A DNA stretch of 64,000 nucleotides. It comes from JAYZBC01 sp036339375. GTDB lineage: Bacteria; Pseudomonadota; Alphaproteobacteria; MPNO01; UBA2964. The position numbers were made by a program, and so were the translations under genes. Positions 55,518 to 63,325 of this stretch are shown piece after piece; within the stretch, counting starts at the first letter, position 1; each line of letters opens with the position of its first letter. The stretch is from assembly GCA_036339375.1 (NCBI GenBank), contig JAYZBC010000003.1, positions 8,527-72,526 of the forward strand. Direction: 5' to 3'. The notes below the pieces were generated by a model that was not told where the DNA came from, ran no database searches, and saw only the letters and a list, made by a program, of their open reading frames with translations.

Positions 55518-56561
55518 TTATCCAATATCCGGCAGCGGTACGTTATATTTTATAGCTGTTTCTACGACTTTTTCCCACACCTTCGGCGGTACAATATAAC
55601 CGTTCCGTATTCGCTCTTCATATATCGCATCACTCCGTTCTCCGGGCATCAGAATTTCATCAACATCATCTGCCTTAGGCAGCGTCTTGATGACTTCAGC
55701 AAGCGCCTCCACCTGTTCACAGTACTCCTGTAAATCGATAAATTGCTTAATATCAATTGCAGCGATCAGCGCGCTCTGATGATGTTGTTGATTTTTGCCC
55801 CTAATCCATGGTTCAAGGATCGCCCTTCCGGCTATTAAGCTGGTCATACATTCGAACATCAGGGACAAACCTGACCCTTTGGGTCCACCTAGTGGTGTTG
55901 GTAGACTAGCCTTATGTGGATCTGTTGTGGCGTTACCGTCAGCGTCGAGTGCCCAACCTTCACCAAGAGCCTCATCATTGACCTTATGCTGTAAAAGTTT
56001 GCCAACCCCAGCGATAGCGGTTGATAAATCGAGCGATAAGACCTTGCCGTGGGCTCGAGGCACCGCCATAGCTATTGGGCTCGTTGACACACCTCCAGCT
56101 TTGGTGCCGTAAAAGGCCATATTAGGTTGCGAAGCACCCATATAAAGTGCTGCCATTCCCTCGTCAGCTACCTGGCGCGTATACATGCCGACGGCGCCTG
56201 TATGGGTTGTATCGCCAACCACGACCCAACCGATGCTAACCTGTTTAGCTTTTTCCAATGCCTTTTTGATTGCAAGGTTGAGAGCAATCTGCCCGTGACT
56301 GTGATCACCATCGATTACGACAGCAGCGGCTGTTTCTTTAATTATTGTCATTTGGGGCCGAGGATTTACGACACCTTTATCGATACGTAGCATGTATTGT
56401 GGAATTCGAAAAAGGCCGTGCGATTCAATTCCCCGCAAATCAGCCCATACCAACCCCTCCGCCACGAGTAACGCCTCATCTGGTGGCAAGTCTCGCGCTT
56501 TGAAAATTTCAACTAACAGTTCGGTAGCAGCTTCACGCGTTATTCGTACGCCGTCTGACAT
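55518..56561 (-). CDS. Type-2 malate/L-lactate (sulfolactate) dehydrogenase family protein
   Basis: This 347-residue NAD(P)-dependent dehydrogenase has the Ldh_2 fold: LRGIESHGLFRIP (43-53), VGDTTHTGAVGMY and LPTPLGGPKGSGLSLM. The family covers malate, ureidoglycolate, 2,3-diketogulonate and (R)-sulfolactate dehydrogenases. GGAG lies at good distance from the ATG at 56561; the ATG one codon earlier is possible. G+C-rich like its neighbours. It abuts the hydroxylase stop with no gap and is divergent from the alpha/beta hydrolase. Confidence 0.87.
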   Translation of the reverse strand: MSDGVRITREAATELLVEIFKARDLPPDEALLVAEGLVWADLRGIESHGLFRIPQYMLRIDKGVVNPRPQMTIIKETAAAVVIDGDHSHGQIALNLAIKKALEKAKQVSIGWVVVGDTTHTGAVGMYTRQVADEGMAALYMGASQPNMAFYGTKAGGVSTSPIAMAVPRAHGKVLSLDLSTAIAGVGKLLQHKVNDEALGEGWALDADGNATTDPHKASLPTPLGGPKGSGLSLMFECMTSLIAGRAILEPWIRGKNQQHHQSALIAAIDIKQFIDLQEYCEQVEALAEVIKTLPKADDVDEILMPGERSDAIYEERIRNGYIVPPKVWEKVVETAIKYNVPLPDIG

Positions 56562-56682
56562 CATATACTCCGTATTTGATAACTTACATTTTGGCGGTGT
56601 GAACTTAATTCGTCCACCTCACCTTGCATACGTCCCCGTCGCCCCCTTATAAACTTGATAAATCAAACTTAAGGAGTCCTTC

Positions 56683-57561
56683 ATGGAAGAAAAAGTAAAA
56701 TTCTCATCCGGTGACTTATCCCTTTCCGGTGCCCTACATACTCCTGACGAAAACGAAGGTAAAAAGCTACCTTGCATCATCGTTTTGCACGGCTTTGGTA
56801 GTAATAGCAGCAGTAACAATGTTATGGGCCCATGCAAGATGCTAAACGAGTGGGGCTACGCCGCATTCCGTTTTGATATGCGGGGATGTGGTGAAAGCGA
56901 TGGCGATTTTGGCCGTGTAATTTGCCAGGAACAGGTAGAAGATACTCAGGCAGCAATGGATTACCTGCAAAGCCGCGATGAAGTTGACGGTACCCGCGTT
57001 GGTGTGCTTGGCTCATCATTTGGCGCAGCCGTCGCCATCTATACTGGTGGTATCGATGATCGTTTTGCCTGTGTCATCTCGTCTGGTGGCTGGGGCCATG
57101 GAGAGAGAAAATTCCGAGGACAGCACCCAACCAAGGAAGGGTGGCTGAAATTCACCAATATGTTGGAACAAGGCCGTCGCCACCGAGAGAAAACCGGCGA
57201 ATCACTGATGGTAGATCGTTACGATATAGTGCCAATTCCTGAGCACTTACGGAATAACTTAGCGCAGCAGTCTGTCACCCAGTTTCCTGCCGAAGTACCC
57301 CAGAGCATGTATAATTTCTGTGCGGAGGATGTTGTTGGTCAAATCGCCCCCAGGCCACTTTTACTCCTTCATAGCTCAAATGATTCTGTGACGCCAACAG
57401 AGCAATCGGTTGCACTTTTTGGTAAAGCCCAACAACCCTGTGATTTGCATTTGTTTGCTGAAACTGATCATTTTATGTTTGCGGAAAATAACATCAGGGT
57501 GCGAGAAATTGTTAAAAGCTGGTTAGACAATTTTTTCCCGCTCAAAGCTAGATTAGGGTAA
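56683..57561 (+). CDS. Alpha/beta hydrolase
   Basis: This 292-residue serine hydrolase has the oxyanion HGFGS segment (36-40), nucleophile S112 in GSSFG, the acid in SSNDSVTP and the histidine in TDHFMF. It resembles dienelactone hydrolase/acylaminoacyl-peptidase-like esterases. AAGGAG precedes the ATG. A counted row is 52% G+C. It meets the decarboxylase-like gene convergently 14 bases later. The substrate is unknown. Confidence 0.86.
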   Translation: MEEKVKFSSGDLSLSGALHTPDENEGKKLPCIIVLHGFGSNSSSNNVMGPCKMLNEWGYAAFRFDMRGCGESDGDFGRVICQEQVEDTQAAMDYLQSRDEVDGTRVGVLGSSFGAAVAIYTGGIDDRFACVISSGGWGHGERKFRGQHPTKEGWLKFTNMLEQGRRHREKTGESLMVDRYDIVPIPEHLRNNLAQQSVTQFPAEVPQSMYNFCAEDVVGQIAPRPLLLLHSSNDSVTPTEQSVALFGKAQQPCDLHLFAETDHFMFAENNIRVREIVKSWLDNFFPLKARLG

Positions 57562-57575
57562 GGAATAAAATTCCT

Positions 57576-58565
57576 TTAGCTAACGTCCAAAAATAACTTT
57601 TCCAAATTTGGTTTTTTGGGGAGAAAACCTTCTTCAACCAAATACCTTAGGAAGGTTCCTAGATGATGCCTGTTCGCCTCCAGTCCATAAGGCCAGGGAT
57701 CACCACCAAATACAGAATTCATTTCTTCAAGATCATCAAAAAGCCAAGGCGTCATGTACACCATGGCTCCCGAATAGGCCATCATTTCAGCTGCTTTTGC
57801 TTTTGAAGCTTCGAAGGCGCAAAAAAGGCTCGAAGAAACCCAGGGATGTTTTTTCCAAATTGCTTCCCGAATTACTAAAGTATGCATAATCGGAAAAATA
57901 CCTGTTTTATTAAAAAATATGCGCTCCTCTTCACGATAGTTAGAGATAAGTCGGCCCACATCCTTACAATCATGAAGGCAGGTAGGCTGACGGGCGGCGA
58001 TAATTGCGTCAATTTCCCCTTCAACCAACGCCTCACTTAAAGTGTTTGATTTGTGGAGCGGGACTAGGTCAACGGCTTGGTTGGGCCGGATATCACTAGA
58101 AGTTGGTGCTCGGGGTTCGTTAACACCGCCTTCTACCCACTGAATAGTATCGGTATCAACCTTAAATTCATCACGCAAAATTCCTCGTACCCAAATACCT
58201 GCCGATTGACGATATTCCTGAATCCCAATTCGCTTCCCCTCAAGGTCTTTCGGCGTTTTTATGCCGGTATTTTTGTTGATAAAAATGTTGCCATGCCGAA
58301 ATACGCGTGAAGGGAAAACGGGAATGGCCACAAAGGGAAATTCCTCGCCACCATTAAACATTCGGGCACGCTTGGTAATATAGAGGGCTAAAGACATTTC
58401 AGAGGCATCCCAAGCCTCTCTTTCCGCCATTTCAACAAAAATGCCGTGTACTGGCACTTGTGCGTGATAATCGAGCGTGATGTTTTCCGGTTTAATTTCA
58501 CCGTATCGTAACGCCGCTATTCTATCATAGGGTCCGGTTGCGATTGATAATTTTAAATCAGACAC
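57576..58565 (-). CDS. 4,5-dihydroxyphthalate decarboxylase-like protein
   Basis: This 329-residue protein has the periplasmic-binding-like fold of the Pht5 group: LSIATGPYDRIAALRYGEIK at the start, WDASEMSLALYITKRA, FPFVAIPVFPSRVFRHG and LEGKRIGIQEY. There is no signal peptide, so it is cytoplasmic and more likely an enzyme than a transporter receptor. The start is GTG at 58565. It is the last gene of the four-gene operon that begins with the TauD copies. Confidence 0.8.
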   Translation of the reverse strand: MSDLKLSIATGPYDRIAALRYGEIKPENITLDYHAQVPVHGIFVEMAEREAWDASEMSLALYITKRARMFNGGEEFPFVAIPVFPSRVFRHGNIFINKNTGIKTPKDLEGKRIGIQEYRQSAGIWVRGILRDEFKVDTDTIQWVEGGVNEPRAPTSSDIRPNQAVDLVPLHKSNTLSEALVEGEIDAIIAARQPTCLHDCKDVGRLISNYREEERIFFNKTGIFPIMHTLVIREAIWKKHPWVSSSLFCAFEASKAKAAEMMAYSGAMVYMTPWLFDDLEEMNSVFGGDPWPYGLEANRHHLGTFLRYLVEEGFLPKKPNLEKLFLDVS

Positions 58566-58596
58566 GAAAACCTAACTCTAAACCACCAAATAATTT

Positions 58597-59448
58597 TTAA
58601 TTGCCTGTCGCTGGAACGGGATCAACACCTACAACAGTAGTTCGTCTTAGTAGGCGACGCTCTCCCTCAGAAAAATCAGTACGGGCGTGGTTGACGCAGC
58701 GATTATCCCACATAACAAAATCACCCGGAGTCCATTTATGTTCATATATGACTTCTGATTTTTCGGCTGCGTTAATTAATTGTTCCAAGATAGCGTCACT
58801 TTCCTTAGGCGCCATTTCTTCTATCCGTGTTGTTAGAAGCCGGCTTGCATAAAGGGCAGTACGTCCGGTCTCCTCATGCGCAATAAATAAAGGGTGTATC
58901 CGCGTGCCAGACAATGAATCTGATGCTGGTTTGTCCTTTAGGACACTCCCAGCATAGTACATGTGTTTAGCCTGGCATTCTTTTAGCTGTATTTTTAGAG
59001 TATCGGGTAACGCTTCATAGGCCTTATACATATTTGCAAATAATGTGTTACCGCCTACAGACGGAATTTCTAAAGCAAACAGCAATGTGTAACGATATGG
59101 CTTCGCATAGGCACCATCAGAATGAAACATCATCTCACCATCGGGAAGAGAACCTATGGGTTTTCCATCTTTACGGATGTTACTAATAAGCATTGTCCCT
59201 GGATGAGAGACATTATCACCCTCGGCTGTAGGTATATTTCTCGCACGTCCCCCTAGTTCACCAAAGCGCCCAGTGAAACGGACCTGGTGTTCTTCCTCAA
59301 GCTTTTGTCCGGGAAACACCAAAACTTGGTGTTTGAGACTCGCACGATGAATAATTTTGAATGTCTTATTAGACATCTCCTCGCACAAATCTATTCCCGT
59401 GACCTGCGCACCAACTGCATCCGAGATTGGTTCAATAGTAATTGGCAT
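58597..59448 (-). CDS. TauD/TfdA-family 2-oxoglutarate dioxygenase, copy 1
   Basis: This 283-residue Fe(II)/2-oxoglutarate enzyme has iron ligands H109 and D111 in MFHSDGAY and H254 in NHARTDFS. The 2-oxoglutarate arginines R265 and R269 are 11 and 15 residues after H254, as in E. coli TauD. The family hydroxylates sulfonates, aryloxyacids, betaines and others. It is third in the tandem, 13 bases after copy 2. Substrate unknown. Confidence 0.9.
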   Translation of the reverse strand: MPITIEPISDAVGAQVTGIDLCEEMSNKTFKIIHRASLKHQVLVFPGQKLEEEHQVRFTGRFGELGGRARNIPTAEGDNVSHPGTMLISNIRKDGKPIGSLPDGEMMFHSDGAYAKPYRYTLLFALEIPSVGGNTLFANMYKAYEALPDTLKIQLKECQAKHMYYAGSVLKDKPASDSLSGTRIHPLFIAHEETGRTALYASRLLTTRIEEMAPKESDAILEQLINAAEKSEVIYEHKWTPGDFVMWDNRCVNHARTDFSEGERRLLRRTTVVGVDPVPATGN

Positions 59449-59461
59449 CCAAACACCTATC

Positions 59462-60313
59462 CTAAGCTCTTATTTCAACTTGACCACGTTTGGGACGAAC
59501 GCCTTGAATTACGTTTCGCCGCAGTAGACGACGTTCTGTCCGTGAAAAATCTGTACGCGCGTGATTAATACATCGATTATCCCACATGACAAGATCACCT
59601 ACCTTCCAAACATGCTCGTAAATAAATTCACGCCTCTCTGAATGATCAAACAATTTATCAAGAACTAAGTCACTTTCCTTCTTGGAAAGTTCTGGGATGC
59701 GGAGAGTTAGTAAACGACTGATGTAAAGCACCGTACGCCCAGTTTCGTTATGCTCAATAAATACTGGATGGGCAAACTCCCCAGAAAAAGCCCCTTGATG
59801 CTCACCACGTTGAACGGTAGCGGAATAATAACCATGATTTGCAGTACAATTGGCAAGCTTTTTCTTTAATTCATTATCTAATTCTTGATACGCTTTATAC
59901 ATATTGGCAAACAATGTGTTGCCACCGTTCGACGGTAATTCTAGCGCATAAAGCATAGTGTAATTGTAGGGGTTTTCGTCGTAGGCCCCATCAGTGTGAA
60001 ACATCATCTCACCGTCTGGCAGAGATCCAATGGGTTTGCCATTCTTTCGAATATTGCTGACCAGCATTATTGATTTATCAGCGGTTCCCTTTTCCGCGCG
60101 CCTCTCATAACGGTCTCGCACGGGAAACTTACCCCAGGAACGCGCAAAACGAATTTGTTCATCTTCAGTAAGTGTCTGATTTGGAAAAACGAGGACTTGA
60201 TATTTGAGCCAGGCGTCGTGAATTTTACGTTTGACTCCTGAACCCAGTTCAACACTAAGGTTGAGCCCTGTAATTTTAGCACCTAGGGCATCACAAAGTG
60301 GTTTCACTTCCAT
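59462..60313 (-). CDS. TauD/TfdA-family 2-oxoglutarate dioxygenase, copy 2
   Basis: This 283-residue paralogue has iron ligands H106 and D108 in MFHTDGAY and the distal NHARTDFSRTERRLLRR motif. ATG at 60313 is chosen because GAGGAG lies about 10 bases upstream and gives the same length as copy 1; an ATG at 60331 overlapping the copy 3 stop is the alternative. The segment ISNIR-x-DG-x-PIGSLPDGEMM is nearly shared with the other copies. Confidence 0.9.
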   Translation of the reverse strand: MEVKPLCDALGAKITGLNLSVELGSGVKRKIHDAWLKYQVLVFPNQTLTEDEQIRFARSWGKFPVRDRYERRAEKGTADKSIMLVSNIRKNGKPIGSLPDGEMMFHTDGAYDENPYNYTMLYALELPSNGGNTLFANMYKAYQELDNELKKKLANCTANHGYYSATVQRGEHQGAFSGEFAHPVFIEHNETGRTVLYISRLLTLRIPELSKKESDLVLDKLFDHSERREFIYEHVWKVGDLVMWDNRCINHARTDFSRTERRLLRRNVIQGVRPKRGQVEIRA

Positions 60314-60330
60314 TCTAATGTTTCTCCTCA

Positions 60331-61203
60331 TTAAGCCGCTTGAGCATTGGCAGGATCCGGCCGTCTTCCCTGCACCGTGGTCCGACGTAGAAGTCTTCTC
60401 TCACCCGGCGAAAAATCTGTGCGCGCATGGTTAAGACATCGGTTATCCCAAATCACAAAATCACCCTTTGACCAAATATGCTCGTAAATCAACATTTCAC
60501 GCTCACAATGGTTCAGGAGCTCGTCAAGAATTTCGTCAGCTTCCGCTTCCGGTAACCCAATAAGTTTTGTTGTTAGCAAACGGCTTACATATAGAACCGT
60601 TTGTCGGGTTTCTTCGTGCAAGGTGAAAACCGGGTGAGACCAGGTATCAGAAACTTTTTGAATTCCCAATGTTTTTAGAATTTCGGGAGTAACATGACGA
60701 CCCGCATAATATCCGTGTTGGGCTTGGACATTTTCCAACCGTTTTTTCAAATTATTTGGCAAAGTCTGGTAGGCTTTATACAAATTCGCAAACAGTGTAT
60801 TGCCACCAATAGAGGGTACTTCCACTGCATAGAGCATAGTGTAGCGGTAGGGATGTTCGTCATATTGGCCGTCGGAGTGAAACATCATTTCCCCGTCAGG
60901 CAAAGAGCCAATGGGTTCACCATCTTCTCTAATATTTGAGATCAACATTATCGATTCGTGGCTTCGTCGCCCTTCTTCCGGACGTCCTCCGTAACGTTTT
61001 CGACGGGGCATTTCTCCCCAATGTTTCGTGAACCGAATTTGGTCTTCTTCAGAAATGTTTTGATCAGGAAAGACCAGAACCTGGTGCTCTAGCCAGGCTT
61101 GATGAATTTCAGCGTAGGTGTCCACGTCTAAATTTTTTCCAAGATCTACTCCTGTAACACGTGCACCCGTAGGAGCATCTATAGTTTTTACCTTAATTTT
61201 CAT
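60331..61203 (-). CDS. TauD/TfdA-family 2-oxoglutarate dioxygenase, copy 3
   Basis: This 290-residue paralogue is first in the operon. Iron ligands are H109 and D111 in MFHSDGQY, with the NHARTDFSPGERRLLRR motif near the end. ATG at 61203 follows AAGGTAGG; a longer in-frame start would enter the upstream control region. The 142 bases to the divergent ornithine cyclodeaminase-like gene form a probable shared control region. Confidence 0.9.
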   Translation of the reverse strand: MKIKVKTIDAPTGARVTGVDLGKNLDVDTYAEIHQAWLEHQVLVFPDQNISEEDQIRFTKHWGEMPRRKRYGGRPEEGRRSHESIMLISNIREDGEPIGSLPDGEMMFHSDGQYDEHPYRYTMLYAVEVPSIGGNTLFANLYKAYQTLPNNLKKRLENVQAQHGYYAGRHVTPEILKTLGIQKVSDTWSHPVFTLHEETRQTVLYVSRLLTTKLIGLPEAEADEILDELLNHCEREMLIYEHIWSKGDFVIWDNRCLNHARTDFSPGERRLLRRTTVQGRRPDPANAQAA

Positions 61204-61345
61204 TTGTAGCCTACCTTCAGACCAAACAGCAAAATCGATTATATAGAAAAAAATTTTTGCCTCAATGGACAACCGGGTTGGCTTGATTGAGAACTAACAC
61301 GCACATAGGATACGTTTTTAAAAATTACAATGAGGCTTGGATCAA

Positions 61346-62440
61346 ATGAACACCGACCTACCAAATAGAAACTCTATTCTTTTCTTAGGGCCAGACCAAA
61401 TTAAAGGCCTAATAAGTATGGAGGAGGCCATTGAAGCCATTGCCCAAGGTTATAAAGAAGCAGACGAATTTCCTATAGTTAATGCCCCTCGGCGGCGCGT
61501 ACATTCGCCTGATAACGTCCGGATATCAAATTTCCCCGGGGGGATTCCGGGGTTAGGCGTAATTGGGTCGCTAACCCGCGGCGAATTGATCTCGCATGAT
61601 GAAGGGAACCAATCATTAGACTACCGGGAACATCCAGTTTACCTGCTATGGAACTCCAAAACAGCCAAACTTGATGGTATTATGGTGGGTGAGCTTTTTG
61701 ACGATCGTACTGGGTTTACAAGCGTAATGGCTTTTCGAACAGGTGCAACAACGGGTGTGGGTGTAGATATTCTTGCCAGAAAAAATTCAGAGATCTTTGG
61801 CCTGTTTGGCTCTGGCGGACAAGCGGTTAATAAAATTTTGGCAATTAATGCCGTGCGTAATATTAAAAAGGTAAAAGTGTTTAGTCGTAATCCCAAAAAC
61901 CGGGTTGCTTTCTGTGACCGCATGGGACCTATGATTGACAAGGAAGTGATCCCCGTTGAAAGCCCAGAGGAAGTTATCAAAAATTCTGACGTAGTAATCA
62001 CAGCAACGGATTCAAATATCCCTGTGTTTGATGGTTCCTTGCTTGAACCGGGTCAACATGTTGTAACAGTCGTCGGTTCTAACAGTGCCTTGGTGGAAGG
62101 TGGTTGGCTAAAGAGCGGTCGTCGCGAAAATGATGATGAAACTGTGCGACGGTCTGACATCATTGTAGTAAATCATTTAGAGTCTGTAACACAGGAAAAA
62201 CAAGCCGGGCTCTATGACCCCATCCAGCAAGGAATTATTACTGAAGAAGATATTTATTCCTTAGGGTCTGTTTTAGCCGGAACTAAGCCAAGTCGAACCT
62301 CTGACGAGCAAATTACCTACCATTTCAATAACAACGGAACCGCGGCCGCGGACATGGCTCTTGCAAAGATTGTTTTTGACCGAGCCAAAGAACAAGGTCG
62401 CGGCATTGAATTAGATATCCCTGTACCAGGGACACAATAA
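61346..62440 (+). CDS. Ornithine cyclodeaminase/mu-crystallin family protein
   Basis: This 364-residue NAD(P)-binding protein has the family N-terminus (FLGPDQIKGLISMEEAIEAI) and a Rossmann loop in GLFGSGGQAVNKILAI followed by VKVFSRNPKNR. Members deaminate ornithine or alanine, or reduce ketimines. ATG at 61346 has GAGG about 9 bases ahead. It is divergent from the TauD operon and followed by TauE/SafE. Confidence 0.86.
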   Translation: MNTDLPNRNSILFLGPDQIKGLISMEEAIEAIAQGYKEADEFPIVNAPRRRVHSPDNVRISNFPGGIPGLGVIGSLTRGELISHDEGNQSLDYREHPVYLLWNSKTAKLDGIMVGELFDDRTGFTSVMAFRTGATTGVGVDILARKNSEIFGLFGSGGQAVNKILAINAVRNIKKVKVFSRNPKNRVAFCDRMGPMIDKEVIPVESPEEVIKNSDVVITATDSNIPVFDGSLLEPGQHVVTVVGSNSALVEGGWLKSGRRENDDETVRRSDIIVVNHLESVTQEKQAGLYDPIQQGIITEEDIYSLGSVLAGTKPSRTSDEQITYHFNNNGTAAADMALAKIVFDRAKEQGRGIELDIPVPGTQ

Positions 62441-62515
62441 ATACCGTTGAAATAAGTATTTTGGTGTTTTTCCTTTCAATAAACGAAAGAATGAGGTCCT
62501 TTAAATTTAATTAGT

Positions 62516-63325
62516 ATGTTCGAGTGGTTAATCACAATTCCTGTTCCATTTGAGAATGTTTCACTTTGGGCAATTGTCGTGGTTGCATTAGCCCATGGGT
62601 TTGGATGTTTCGTAAGGGGGGCCTTTGGTTTTGGCTCAAACATGCCAATTGTGGCTGCAACGACATTTATTCTGGGACCACATCACGCCATTTTACTCGC
62701 TCTTATGACTTCAATGGTGGCTCAGGCCCACTTACTCCCACAGGGTTATAGAACCGCCGATTGGCAAATTGCCAAACAATTAATTGTGGGTCTTATTTTC
62801 GGGACAGGCTTTGGCGTTTGGCTTTTTGCGATTTTATCTGCTGAAAAGCTCGTCCTGATATTAGGTATTCTGATTAGCATTATCATTCTTATGGATACAT
62901 TCAAAGTAGTGGAACACGTATCTCGCTTTATTGAATTCCGCTTGCGTTGGATGACTATTGGTTTTTCGTTTATCGGGGGAACGATAGGTGGCATCAGCGG
63001 AGCGGGTGCCTTTTATTTTTTAGTCGTATATTTGAAACACGCATGCCAGTTTCCCGATGTATTGCGCGGTACAACGGTGATGCTATCAACAATAACGATG
63101 ATAATGCGGTTTGCGATACTTTCTATCTCGGGCTTCATTTCGTTAACTGTCATTTTAGAAGGCTTACTTTTAGCACCGATGGTCTTGTTAGCAACTTGGC
63201 TTGGAAGTCAAACATTTAGAAATAGCAGTGCGGAAAAATTTTACCAAGGACTTCAAGTGCTTCTTCTCTCTGGGGGCGCGGCACTCATTTACAAAGGTAT
63301 TCAAGATTTTGGGCTAGTTAGATAG
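62516..63325 (+). CDS. TauE/SafE-family membrane permease
   Basis: This 269-residue membrane protein has about eight hydrophobic helices and the family motifs RGAFGFGSNMPIVA and FIGGTIGGISGAGAFYFLVV. The family is linked to export of sulfite or sulfoacetate or to uptake of organic anions. It follows the cyclodeaminase-like gene by 75 bases. Its last 12 bases overlap the convergent molybdenum hydroxylase 3' end. Confidence 0.87.
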   Translation: MFEWLITIPVPFENVSLWAIVVVALAHGFGCFVRGAFGFGSNMPIVAATTFILGPHHAILLALMTSMVAQAHLLPQGYRTADWQIAKQLIVGLIFGTGFGVWLFAILSAEKLVLILGILISIIILMDTFKVVEHVSRFIEFRLRWMTIGFSFIGGTIGGISGAGAFYFLVVYLKHACQFPDVLRGTTVMLSTITMIMRFAILSISGFISLTVILEGLLLAPMVLLATWLGSQTFRNSSAEKFYQGLQVLLLSGGAALIYKGIQDFGLVR

